64,000 nucleotides of DNA from NCBI RefSeq assembly GCF_965208485.1, contig NZ_OZ242344.1, positions 4,426,686 to 4,490,685 of the forward strand. Direction: 5' to 3'. The notes below the pieces were generated by a model. That model made no database searches and was not told where the DNA came from. It saw only the letters and a list, made by a program, of their open reading frames with translations. Positions 1 to 7,896 of this stretch are shown here, one piece after another. Origin of the DNA: Poriferisodalis sp965208485 (lineage in GTDB: Bacteria; Actinomycetota; Acidimicrobiia; Acidimicrobiales; Poriferisodalaceae). A program made the translations under genes and the position numbers. How positions within the stretch are numbered: the first letter of the stretch is position 1; each line of letters begins with the position of its first letter.

Positions 1-87
1 GCCGCCTGCACAGCTCGATTCGTCACCGCAGGGGGCGACAGCTTCCATCGCGTGCTGAAGCACAAGTTCGGCCTCAAGGATCGCTGA
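1..87 (+). CDS. NAD kinase, C-terminal end (partial)
   Basis: Only the last 28 codons are in the window, ending in TGA seven bases before the recN start. The tail reads ...SFHRVLKHKFGLKDR, resembling the C-terminus of actinobacterial NAD kinases, which end in a short basic segment containing a KFGL/KFRL-like motif. NAD kinase makes NADP from NAD and ATP. The assignment rests mainly on context: NAD kinase directly precedes recN in M. tuberculosis (Rv1695-Rv1696) and many actinobacteria. Too short for an independent family call. Confidence 0.6.
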   Translation, partial: AACTARFVTAGGDSFHRVLKHKFGLKDR

Positions 88-94
88 GTCCACG

Positions 95-1741
95 ATGCTG
101 GCCGAGCTGGCAGTGCGCAATCTTGGCGTGATCTCGAGCGCCAGGCTGGTGCTCGGCGGCGGCATGACGGCGCTGACCGGCGAGACCGGTGCCGGCAAGA
201 CGCTCGTCGTCCAAGCGGTGCAGCTGCTCATGGGGGGCCGCGCGGGCCCCGCGATGGTGCGAGCTGGTGCAGACGAAGCGGTCGTGGAGGGCCGGTTCGT
301 CAGCCCCGACGGCGCCGAGCGCTTGCTCCGCCGTGTCATTCCTGCCGCAGGTCGCAGTCGCGCCTATCTGGATGGCGCCATGGCGTCGGCGCCTGAGCTT
401 GCCGAGCTCGGCATCGGACTCGTGGATCTGCACGGCCAGCACCAGCACCAGTCGTTGCTGCGTCCCCGCACCCAGCGCGACGCATTGGACCGCTGGGGCG
501 GCATCGACCTGCGGCCGCTGCGGATCGCACGAGACGAGTTACGCGCACTGGCGGACAATCTGCGGGCGCTCGGAGGGGATGCGCGCGCCAGAGTGCAGGA
601 GATGGACCTGCTCCGGTACCAGGTCGACGAGATCTCATCTGCCCGGTTGGACGATCCTGGCGAGCTCGAACAGATCGCTGCGCAGGAAGATCTCTTGGCG
701 GATGCCGCAGCCCACCTTGTCGACGGCCACGCAGCACGCAGCGCGCTGTCCGGCGACGACGGTGCCATCGACAGACTGGGCAGCGCTGCGGCAGCTCTGG
801 CCGGCCGCAAGGCATTTGCGCTTGTGCATGATCGGCTGTCGGCAGCGGCAGCGGAGATGGACGACACGGTGACGCAGCTGAGAGGCGTGCTCGACGCCAT
901 CGAGGACGATCCGCGGGCGCTGGCCGAAGTGCGTGCGCGGCATCAGTTGCTGCGCGAGCTGACTCGCAAGTACGGCGACACGCTTTCGGAAGTGGCAGCG
1001 TTCGGCGCCCGGGCAGCAGAGCGTCTCTCGCAGCTCGAGCGTCATGCGGAGCTTGCCTCCGAGTTGGAGGAGGGCATTGCTGCGGCGCAGCTCCGCGTCG
1101 GCGACGAAGCTCAGGCTGTGGCCTCCGCTCGCCGGGCCGCAGCACCCGGTCTCGCCGAAGCAGTTCGACGGCATCTGACGTCGCTGGCGCTGGCCAGTGG
1201 GACACTGGAGGTCTGCGTTGCCGGTGATCCGCCAAGCGACGGCGTCGAGCTGCTCTTCAGCGCCAACCGGGACTCGCCGCCGGGACCGTTGTCGAAGGCC
1301 GCTTCCGGCGGTGAGCTGGCGCGGGTGATGCTGGCGCTGCGGCTGGTCCTCACCGACGGCCCGCCCACTCTGGTGTTCGACGAAGTGGATGCCGGCATCG
1401 GCGGCGAGGCCGCGCTGGCGGTCGGTCAGGCCCTCGTGTCGTTGACGGAGCATCACCAAGTCGTGGTGGTGACGCATCTGCCGCAGGTAGCGGCTTTTGC
1501 TCACCATCACGTAGCCGTGCGCAAGTCCGACGACGGAGTCTCGGTGGCCTCCGATCTCGTCGTGGTGAGCGGGACGGATCGCGTGACCGAATTGGCGCGG
1601 ATGCTCTCAGGTCAGCCGTCCTGGGACAGCGGTCGCCAGCATGCAAGCGATCTGCTCGAGAGCGCTGCTGCTCAGCGACCGCACCTGCAGTCCGCGCCTC
1701 TATCCGCTGAGAGCCCGTCCATCGGCAGTCCAGTCCCGTGA
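95..1741 (+). CDS. recN: DNA repair protein RecN
   Basis: SMC-like ATPase that acts at double-strand breaks in recombinational repair. Walker A GETGAGKT lies at about residues 29-36 and the ABC signature SGGELARVMLAL near 404. Walker B LVFDEVDAGIGG follows near 426, and the middle is helical and charged as expected for the coiled-coil arms. The 548 residues match the family length of about 550-590. The ATG at 95 starts directly at the conserved MLAELAVRNLGVI beginning. The stop overlaps the next gene's GTG (GTGA), so recN and steA are probably translationally coupled. Family assignment is secure. Confidence 0.97.
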   Translation: MLAELAVRNLGVISSARLVLGGGMTALTGETGAGKTLVVQAVQLLMGGRAGPAMVRAGADEAVVEGRFVSPDGAERLLRRVIPAAGRSRAYLDGAMASAPELAELGIGLVDLHGQHQHQSLLRPRTQRDALDRWGGIDLRPLRIARDELRALADNLRALGGDARARVQEMDLLRYQVDEISSARLDDPGELEQIAAQEDLLADAAAHLVDGHAARSALSGDDGAIDRLGSAAAALAGRKAFALVHDRLSAAAAEMDDTVTQLRGVLDAIEDDPRALAEVRARHQLLRELTRKYGDTLSEVAAFGARAAERLSQLERHAELASELEEGIAAAQLRVGDEAQAVASARRAAAPGLAEAVRRHLTSLALASGTLEVCVAGDPPSDGVELLFSANRDSPPGPLSKAASGGELARVMLALRLVLTDGPPTLVFDEVDAGIGGEAALAVGQALVSLTEHHQVVVVTHLPQVAAFAHHHVAVRKSDDGVSVASDLVVVSGTDRVTELARMLSGQPSWDSGRQHASDLLESAAAQRPHLQSAPLSAESPSIGSPVP

Positions 1742-2922
1742 GAACGACCCGCCGGCGAGCGAACTCGGCACGTCGGCGCTGGCGTCACCGCCGGAACAAC
1801 CGCCATGCGGGGGTTGCCGGGCGGTGTCGCGTGGATCGCCGCACCAAGAACCTGCTTCCGCGTCTCGAACGCGGCGAGGTCGCCGTCATTCACCACTTGG
1901 ATCTGGATCGGGTCGCTGCGGACGGACTCCTCGCTGCGGGAGCGTCCGCTGTGGTCAACGCCGTGCCGACGATGAGCGGCAGGTATCCCGCGCTGGGCGG
2001 GCTCACGCTCGCTCAAGCCGGTGTGCCGGTGCTGGACGACGTCGGCATCGAGGCGTTCGAGGCCCTGCGAGACGGCGACGAGATCATGGTCGCGGACGAC
2101 GAGGTGCTGCGTGAGGGCGTGCTGATCGGCACTGGCTACCGCCGCGATGCCGAGTACTTCGAGAGCGTGCTCGAAACGGCTCGCGTCGCAGTGCGCAGCG
2201 AGCTCGGGAGTTTCGCCCGCAACACGCTGGAGTACTTGGATCAAGAGCCGCAGATACTCACCGACGAGTTGGAGGTCCCCGTGCTGCGCCATGATCTGCG
2301 GCACCGGCACGCGCTGGTGGTGGTGCGCGGCATCGACTACCGGGAGGATCTGGCTGCGCTGCGGCGCTCGGGTTACATGGCCGACATGCGGCCGGTGATC
2401 ATCGGTGTGGACGGAGGCGCCGACGCGCTGCTCGAAGCAGGTCTCACACCCCAGATCATCATCGGCGACTTCGACTCGGTCTCGCAGCGAGCGTTGAATT
2501 GCGGGGCTCAGCTCATCGTGCACGGCTACCCCTCCGGGGGCGCGCCGGGAGCTCGCAGACTCGAGGACGCGGGCCTTGACTACGACGTCATTGCGGCGCC
2601 GGGCACCAGCGAGGACCTTGCTTTGCGGCTGGCGTTCGAGCAGCGAGCAGAACAGATCGTCGAAGTCGGATCGCACACTTCCATGGTCGATTTCTTCGAC
2701 AAGGGTCGAAGCGGCATGGCATCGACGTTCCTCACCCGCATGCAGGTCTCATCAGCGCTGGTGGACGCCAAGGGCGTGAGCCGGCTGTACCGCACCCAGG
2801 TGCGCAAACGGGACATGGCGATGCTCATCGTCTCGGCCCTCCTCACGATCGCCGTCATCGCCGCCGTGACCGAGCCGGGTCGCCTGCTGCTGCGCACGCT
2901 GTGGATCAACATGGGCTTCTGA
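1738..2922 (+). CDS. steA: SteA-like cytokinetic protein (thiamine pyrophosphokinase-like fold)
   Basis: 394 residues with an internal thiamine-pyrophosphokinase-like core (IIGDFDSVS near residue 240) and one C-terminal membrane segment at about residues 360-378. This is the layout of SteA, which in Corynebacterium works with SteB in cell separation and control of a septal peptidoglycan hydrolase. The first ~35 residues are very Arg-rich and look unlike the rest, so the true start may lie downstream (conserved sequence begins near RTKNLLPRLERGEV). The GTG at 1738 overlaps the recN stop, and the neighbour order recN-steA-steB is conserved in actinobacteria. Confidence 0.88.
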   Translation: MRTTRRRANSARRRWRHRRNNRHAGVAGRCRVDRRTKNLLPRLERGEVAVIHHLDLDRVAADGLLAAGASAVVNAVPTMSGRYPALGGLTLAQAGVPVLDDVGIEAFEALRDGDEIMVADDEVLREGVLIGTGYRRDAEYFESVLETARVAVRSELGSFARNTLEYLDQEPQILTDELEVPVLRHDLRHRHALVVVRGIDYREDLAALRRSGYMADMRPVIIGVDGGADALLEAGLTPQIIIGDFDSVSQRALNCGAQLIVHGYPSGGAPGARRLEDAGLDYDVIAAPGTSEDLALRLAFEQRAEQIVEVGSHTSMVDFFDKGRSGMASTFLTRMQVSSALVDAKGVSRLYRTQVRKRDMAMLIVSALLTIAVIAAVTEPGRLLLRTLWINMGF

Positions 2923-2934
2923 CGGGATTGCAGC

Positions 2935-3990
2935 GTGATCAATCTCCGCTACCACATCGTGTCCATCGCAGCAGTATTCCTGGCCTTGGCGATCGGCCTG
3001 GCGCTCGGTTCGACGTTCGTGGACTCGGTGCTGGTGAGCAACCTCGAATCGCGCGTGGACCAGCTCCAGGCCGATACGCAGGATGCGATCGACCGGTCAG
3101 CGCAGGCTGAGGCGGTCCGCGACGAAGCCTTGGCTGCGCGCGATGAAGCACTCGCAAGCGTCGAAGGAGCGCGCTCGGAGCGATTCGAGGTGGAGGATCT
3201 CGTGCGTCCCTACCTCCCGCAGGGACGCCTGAGCGACACCATGACGCTGGTCGTCGCAGCGGAGACCGTCGACCCCGCGACCGTCGCCGCAATCCGAGAC
3301 CGGATCTCCGCTACCGAGACCCAACTCGGCGGGGTGCTGTGGCTCAGCGACGACCTGCGCCTCGACGACGAGACGGTGCGCACCGAGATTGCCGAGGCGT
3401 ACTCGCTTGCCGGCAGCAGCCGCGCTGCAGTGCAGAGAGCCCTGCGCTTTCTCGTGCCGCAGGCGCTGTTCCGGCCCGCCGAAGCGGGATCGGGCGCCAC
3501 GGCCGATGTCGGTGCCATCACCGACGCCGGCGCCCTCGATGGCTTCTCGCGCGGGTTCTCCTCGGTGCCGCGGACGCGCACTGCGCTCACCGTGCTGCGC
3601 GATCTCGGATTGGTCTCCCACGACGGCACCGGCGCCGTGGCGCTGCATCTGCTCGGCGGGGAGGGTTTGCGGCTCGTCGTGGTCACTGACGCTGCTGCTG
3701 CGGGGCTGAATGAGGACTTTGTGTTCGAACTGCTCCGCGCGATCGCCGATGAGGGGCACGACGGCACCGGTGTCGTCGTCGAGGTCCCCGCCGTGGGTGC
3801 AGCGAGCGCTGCCTACGGCGCGGTGACTGCTCGGGTCCAGTCTGACCCGCTGCTGTGGAACTCATTCTCGACCGTCGATCAGGTGCACACGTTCTCGGGA
3901 GACTTGGCGCTCTTGGTCGCGCTGACGAAGCTGCCCGACGTCACCCATTACTCGTCGTCAGTCGTCAGTCACGGATTGGGTCCCCCATGA
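2935..3990 (+). CDS. steB: SteB / MctB-family membrane-anchored protein
   Basis: 351 residues: an N-terminal membrane anchor at about residues 8-29, a charged coiled-coil-like stretch (about 38-85), then an alpha/beta extracytoplasmic domain. This is the MctB/SteB family. In M. tuberculosis Rv1698 (MctB) is linked to copper resistance, while the corynebacterial relative SteB partners SteA in daughter-cell separation; adjacency to steA favours the SteB role here. Starts at GTG, 12 bases after the steA stop. The stop overlaps the ATG of the glycosyltransferase gene (ATGA), indicating one transcription unit. Confidence 0.85.
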   Translation: MINLRYHIVSIAAVFLALAIGLALGSTFVDSVLVSNLESRVDQLQADTQDAIDRSAQAEAVRDEALAARDEALASVEGARSERFEVEDLVRPYLPQGRLSDTMTLVVAAETVDPATVAAIRDRISATETQLGGVLWLSDDLRLDDETVRTEIAEAYSLAGSSRAAVQRALRFLVPQALFRPAEAGSGATADVGAITDAGALDGFSRGFSSVPRTRTALTVLRDLGLVSHDGTGAVALHLLGGEGLRLVVVTDAAAAGLNEDFVFELLRAIADEGHDGTGVVVEVPAVGAASAAYGAVTARVQSDPLLWNSFSTVDQVHTFSGDLALLVALTKLPDVTHYSSSVVSHGLGPP

Positions 3991-4964
3991 CGCATGCGGT
4001 AGCGATTGTGCCGGCGTACAACCGGGCTGACACCGTTGGCGCCACGGTGACGGCGCTGCGGACGGTGCCCGACGTGCTCGATGTCATCGTCGTGGACGAC
4101 GGATCGGCAGACAGCACCGCATCCGTTGCGGCGGCCGCCGGGGCCCGCGTTGTCGAGTTCGCCCGCAACCGCGGCAAGGGGGATGCGATCGCGGCGGGGG
4201 TCGCCGCCTCGGGTGCCCCCGAGGTGTACCTGCTCATCGACGCTGACTTGGGCGACAGCGCAGCACTGGCAGGCGGGTTGCTGGAACCGGTCGCGCAAGG
4301 ACTGGCCGACATGGCGATCGCGGTGCTCGGCCCTCCGGACCGGCCCAGCGGGTTCGGCCTGGTGAAGGCACTCGCAGCCCAGGTCGCTCGCGCCGAGACG
4401 GGCCTGGAGCTGGCCGAACCGCTGTCAGGTCAGCGCGCGGTACGGGGATCGCTGCTGCGCTCGGTGGATCTCGCCGAGCGTTTCGGGCTGGAATTCGGTC
4501 TGACACTCGACGCGTCCGCCCGTGGCGCCACGATCCGTGAGATCGAGATCGCTTTCGAGCACCGACCCAGCGGGCGCGACCTCAGCGGCTTCGTCCACCG
4601 TGCCCGCATCGGCCGGGACGTTTGGAGGGCGGCGGTGTCTCGCGCTGGCTGCTCCAAGACGGTCTTTCACCTCGCGGCATCGCTGCTCAGCCGAGTGCGG
4701 ACTTCTGGGCGACGCAGGTCTCAGCCGGCATCGGGGCAACGGCGCCGTCTAGGTCGCCGCATGTTGAGTCGCCGGCGATCGGCGCTGCGCTCGTGGCCTG
4801 GGCGGCGGTTGCGCTCGTTGCGGCAGCCGTCGCTGCGCAACGCCACGTCACGGCTGAGGTCGATCCAATGGCGGCGTATCGAATCACGACTCGGCGTGAG
4901 GTGGCGCCAGCGGGCGCGGACCTGGCTGAGACTGCGGCTGCGCCGCTCCTCGAACGACTCGTGA
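3987..4964 (+). CDS. Family 2 glycosyltransferase (C-terminus doubtful)
   Basis: The first ~220 residues are a GT-A fold: IVPAYNRADTVG at the start, VVDDGS at about 35-40 and the metal-binding LLIDADLGD at about 82-90. Such enzymes transfer sugar from a nucleotide donor, often to a lipid or cell-wall acceptor. From about residue 215 the frame becomes implausibly Arg-rich, while an overlapping frame (4622-5005) shows protein-like composition, a membrane segment and an ATGA junction with the next gene. I infer that the real product either ends near 4640 or shifts by -1 into that frame. Starts at the ATG overlapping the steB stop. Confidence 0.75.
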   Translation: MTHAVAIVPAYNRADTVGATVTALRTVPDVLDVIVVDDGSADSTASVAAAAGARVVEFARNRGKGDAIAAGVAASGAPEVYLLIDADLGDSAALAGGLLEPVAQGLADMAIAVLGPPDRPSGFGLVKALAAQVARAETGLELAEPLSGQRAVRGSLLRSVDLAERFGLEFGLTLDASARGATIREIEIAFEHRPSGRDLSGFVHRARIGRDVWRAAVSRAGCSKTVFHLAASLLSRVRTSGRRRSQPASGQRRRLGRRMLSRRRSALRSWPGRRLRSLRQPSLRNATSRLRSIQWRRIESRLGVRWRQRARTWLRLRLRRSSNDS

Positions 4965-5005
4965 GCGTGCAGGTCTTTTCCGCGCCTGCCGACACCGGGC
5001 GATGA
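4622..5005 (+). CDS. Membrane-anchored tail or small membrane protein in overlapping frame
   Basis: 127 codons from TTG 4622, overlapping the glycosyltransferase reading frame by 343 bases. It has a convincing hydrophobic segment (about AIGAALVAWAAVALVAAAV) followed by an acidic/neutral soluble stretch. Its stop codon overlaps the ATG of the next gene as ATGA at 5002-5005, the junction style used throughout this operon. No family is recognised. It could be a separate gene, or the true C-terminal part of the glycosyltransferase reached by a -1 shift (programmed, mutational, or an assembly error) around 4620-4640. Confidence 0.5.
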   Translation: MEGGGVSRWLLQDGLSPRGIAAQPSADFWATQVSAGIGATAPSRSPHVESPAIGAALVAWAAVALVAAAVAAQRHVTAEVDPMAAYRITTRREVAPAGADLAETAAAPLLERLVSVQVFSAPADTGR

Positions 5006-6120
5006 CTGCCGCACCGTGCTTGGCCTACATCTCCAGCGGGCCGCAGGCATCGGTGGTGCTGCTCGCGACGCTTGTCTCTGCGCTGGCGTTGGCAGCGGTG
5101 ATCTGGCGCTGGCTCAGGCGGCGCATGAGGCGAGAGCGCTGGATCCGACCGAACTACCGAGACCATCGGGTGGTCGCAGTCTCAGGTCTCATCGTCATCG
5201 CTGCCTCTGCCGTCGTTGTCGTCATCGCAGCAATCGTGTCGGCCACGCTGCCCGAAGGAGAACGGCAGTGGGCCGTTCATCCGCCGCAGCAAGAAATGCT
5301 GCTGGCCCGCTCTCCGGACGCGGCCACGATCGCCGGGTGCATCGCTGCGCTTGTGCTGCTGGTGGGATTCGGGTGGCTCGGCTACCGCGACGACCAACGT
5401 GGCAGCCAGGCGGATCAGCGCGTATCGAGCGGGTTCATCGGCCATCTTCGTCTGAGCTGGCGTCAGCGGGCGTTGACGACCGGCCTGCAGAAAGCCGTGG
5501 GCGGCGCCGTCGTGGCCCTGATCGGAGCGCAGGTCGCCCTCTGGGGCGACCCGGGGGAGGCTCGTCGCATCGCCGGAGCGAATTCCGCGGACTGGCTCGA
5601 TCCGGTGTTGCACGCCTTGGGGCTGCGCACGGGTCCCGAGGCGATGTGGAGCCTGATGGCACTGGTGCGTGGTGCGCTGATCGTTGCGCTCGGGGCGAAC
5701 CTGCTGAACCTGCTGGACCGGGTACCGGGGCGCGCCACGAAGACGGCGCTGGCGTGGTGGCTGGTGGGACTTGCGCCAGCGGCGATCGTGGCGTCCAGTT
5801 CGCCCGGCCGCTTCGGACTGGGAGCTGACACCGCCGAGTCAGTGATCTGGGCTGCGGCGGCAGTGGGGGCCGCAGTGGGGCTGCTGCGCAGCGAGATGGC
5901 CGAACAGCACATGCAGGGCGATGTGGGAGTGAATCCGCTCGGTGCCCTGCTGGGAATGGCCACCGTCGCGGCGTACCCAGCGACGGTCGAATGGGCAGTG
6001 CTGGCAGCATTGGCGGCGCTGAATCTTGCCAGCGAGCGCTGGTCGTTCAGCCGGGTCATCGACGCAGTGCCCCCGCTGCGATGGCTGGATCGGCTTGGCT
6101 CGCCCTGCCGCCATTGCTGA
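5002..6120 (+). CDS. Divergent MraY/WecA-like (PNPT) polytopic membrane protein
   Basis: 372 residues with roughly 9-10 hydrophobic segments. Landmarks match the polyprenyl-phosphate N-acetylhexosamine-1-phosphate transferase superfamily in order: RPNYRDHRV (about 49-57), an Asp-Asp pair in GYRDDQRG (130-131), NLLNLLDRVPGRATK (233-247, where family members have an N-x-x-D-G-x-D-G-like motif), and MQGDVGVNPLG (304-314, compare MGDxGS). The third motif lacks the usual Asp-Gly repeats, so activity is uncertain. Family members transfer sugar-1-phosphate to a polyprenyl carrier. The adjacent glycosyltransferase and SteAB suggest a cell-envelope role. Starts at the ATG overlapping the upstream stop. 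Confidence 0.6.
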   Translation: MTAAPCLAYISSGPQASVVLLATLVSALALAAVIWRWLRRRMRRERWIRPNYRDHRVVAVSGLIVIAASAVVVVIAAIVSATLPEGERQWAVHPPQQEMLLARSPDAATIAGCIAALVLLVGFGWLGYRDDQRGSQADQRVSSGFIGHLRLSWRQRALTTGLQKAVGGAVVALIGAQVALWGDPGEARRIAGANSADWLDPVLHALGLRTGPEAMWSLMALVRGALIVALGANLLNLLDRVPGRATKTALAWWLVGLAPAAIVASSSPGRFGLGADTAESVIWAAAAVGAAVGLLRSEMAEQHMQGDVGVNPLGALLGMATVAAYPATVEWAVLAALAALNLASERWSFSRVIDAVPPLRWLDRLGSPCRHC

Positions 6121-6129
6121 GCTTCAGCC

Positions 6130-6219
6130 ATGCCCGCTGCATGGCAGCGGCGCTGGGTCTTATGCCCGCTGCATGGCAGCGGCGCTGGGTCTTATGCCCG
6201 CTGCATGGCAGCGGCGCTG
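6130..6219. repeat. 32-bp tandem repeat, three copies, hairpin-forming
   Basis: Copies start at 6130, 6162 and 6194 (the last is 26 bp before diverging). Each contains the perfect stem CCGCTGC-atg-GCAGCGG (7 bp, 3-nt loop). The array lies between two converging genes, and the third copy is the 3' end of the minus-strand amidohydrolase gene, encoding its last residues SAAAMQRA. It looks like local amplification of a gene's 3' end with its terminator-like hairpin. There is no U-rich tract. Confidence 0.9.
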
Positions 6220-7685
6220 AGCCGATGCGCCGCGAGTCGTTCGTCGAGGGCGGGATGGACGATGCGGCCGTCGGTCACGATGGGCTGGCCGGCCACGATG
6301 GTCTCGCGGGCGGACAGCGGGCCGCAGCGCAGCCAGGCTTCGATCGGGTCGGACAGTGCGCCGGCGAAAGCCGGCCCGTCCAACTGCCACACCACCAGGT
6401 CGCCGCACGCACCGGGAGTCAGCTCTCCGATCTCGCCCTCCCGGCCTAAGCACCCTGCACTGCCTCGGGTCGCCGCATCCAGGACATCGCGGGCGGAGAA
6501 GTACACGGTGCTGTCTTGTTCGGGGCCGTCTCGGTTGGCGTCAGCGGCAGGGCGACCGCTGTCCAGGCCTTTCTCGACGCTCAGGTTGCGCTGGCCGTCG
6601 CGCAGCCGCCCGACCAGCAGCGCGTTGCGCGCTTCGGTCCACATAGATGCCGAATCGGTGCTGGACGAGCCGTCCACGCCGAGGCCCACCGGCACACCGG
6701 CAGCTCGCAGCTCGCGCACCGGCGCGAGACCCACGCCGAGCAGCAGGTTCGAGCTCGGGCAGTGCGCCACGCCAGTGCCCCATCTGCCCAGACGAGCGAT
6801 CTCGGAAGGGTTGGGCTGCACCCCGTGCGCGATCCACGAACGACTTGTGCCCCACCCGCAGTGCTCGAAATACTCCACCGGCCGCATGCCGAACATCTCG
6901 ACGCAGAAGCCGTCCTCGCCCGGGTCCTCGCACAGGTGGGTGTGCAGCCGCACATCGAGGCGTTCGGCCATCTCGGCTGTTGCTGTCATCAGATCCGTCG
7001 AGACCGAGAACGGCGAGCACGGCGCAAGCGCGATGCGGACCATCGCGTCCGGCGAACGGTCATGGTGGGTCGCGACCAGCCGCTCCGAGTCCTCCAGGAT
7101 CTCCTCGCGCGTCTGGCAGGCCTCATCGGGCGGCAACCCGCCGCCGGACTGGCCCAGCGACATCGAGCCCCGGGTGGGGTGGAAGCGCATGCCCAGTTCG
7201 GTCGCCGCTCTGATCTCCGCAGCGATCAGGTCCCCGGCGCCACGGGGATGCACATAGAGGTGGTCGGTGCTGGTGGTACAGCCTCCCAGGGCAAGCTCGG
7301 CCAGACCGACCCATGCCGACAAGTACGCGCCTTGTTCGTCGAGGCGCGCCCACAGCGGGTAGAGCGTGGTGAGCCAGTCGAACAGGCCGCCCCGCAGCGC
7401 CGGAGCGTAGGAGCGGGTGAGGTTCTGGTACATGTGGTGATGGGTATTGATGAGTCCAGGCGTCACCAAGCAGCCGCGCGCATCGATGCGGAGCGTTGCG
7501 GGCGGAGGCGCCTCGGATGATCCGCCCACTGCGCTGATCATCCCATCGGTGATCGCGACCCAGCCGTCGGCGATCTCGCGACGCTGTGAGTCGCATGTGG
7601 CCAGCAGGTCTGCGCTGTGCACGAGCAGATCCGCTGGCGCGGGGTTCTGTGCAACGCCCTCTGGTCGGTCGCCGGTGTCGCTCAT
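6192..7685 (-). CDS. Amidohydrolase, 8-oxoguanine deaminase-like
   Basis: 497-residue metal-dependent hydrolase of the cytosine deaminase/TrzN-like branch. It shows GLINTHHHMYQNLTR (metal His at about 81-84), HTHLCED (near 247), and a late GLGVDGSSSTDSASM supplying the catalytic Asp. The HHHMYQNLTR motif is typical of 8-oxoguanine deaminases, which convert 8-oxoguanine to urate in salvage of oxidised purines; a hydroxyatrazine-type substrate cannot be excluded. ATG start at 7685. The gene is transcribed opposite to its neighbours, and its last codons lie in the 32-bp repeat. Confidence 0.82.
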   Translation of the reverse strand: MSDTGDRPEGVAQNPAPADLLVHSADLLATCDSQRREIADGWVAITDGMISAVGGSSEAPPPATLRIDARGCLVTPGLINTHHHMYQNLTRSYAPALRGGLFDWLTTLYPLWARLDEQGAYLSAWVGLAELALGGCTTSTDHLYVHPRGAGDLIAAEIRAATELGMRFHPTRGSMSLGQSGGGLPPDEACQTREEILEDSERLVATHHDRSPDAMVRIALAPCSPFSVSTDLMTATAEMAERLDVRLHTHLCEDPGEDGFCVEMFGMRPVEYFEHCGWGTSRSWIAHGVQPNPSEIARLGRWGTGVAHCPSSNLLLGVGLAPVRELRAAGVPVGLGVDGSSSTDSASMWTEARNALLVGRLRDGQRNLSVEKGLDSGRPAADANRDGPEQDSTVYFSARDVLDAATRGSAGCLGREGEIGELTPGACGDLVVWQLDGPAFAGALSDPIEAWLRCGPLSARETIVAGQPIVTDGRIVHPALDERLAAHRLSAAAMQRA

Positions 7686-7695
7686 GGCCTCCCGC

Positions 7696-7725
7696 CTGCA
7701 TCAGCCAGCCCTGCATCAGCCAGCC
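7696..7725. repeat. 15-bp direct repeat, two adjacent copies
   Basis: The unit CTGCATCAGCCAGCC occurs twice without a gap, just upstream of the amidohydrolase start and within the divergent region shared with the pyrG leader. It may be an operator or simple slippage; nothing further supports a function. Confidence 0.6.
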
Positions 7726-7782
7726 CTGTCCGAAGCGACGGTAGCTTGAGAACACATGCGGGAGAGCCAGCGAGGAAGGAAC

Positions 7783-7896
7783 ATGTCTCGGCCCGGCGTT
7801 TTTGTCGACGAACCTCTTGCTCTCCGATCTCGTTCCCCGTCCTCGTCGGAGACGGGTTCACGCGCTGCCAGGCCACAGGCCCAGCCGCGTGGCTAA
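7783..7896 (+). CDS. 37-residue upstream reading frame (pyrG leader)
   Basis: ATG 7783 is preceded by GAGGA (7772-7776) at 6-nt spacing, the best ribosome-binding site in this region. The frame encodes an Arg/Ser/Pro-rich 37-mer beginning MSRPGVFVDEPLAL and ends in TAA at 7894-7896, five bases past the first base of the pyrG GTG start. The overlap suggests pyrG is translated by ribosomes finishing this frame. Alternatives are an ancestral pyrG start broken by an indel, or chance. No homology recognised. Confidence 0.5.
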   Translation: MSRPGVFVDEPLALRSRSPSSSETGSRAARPQAQPRG

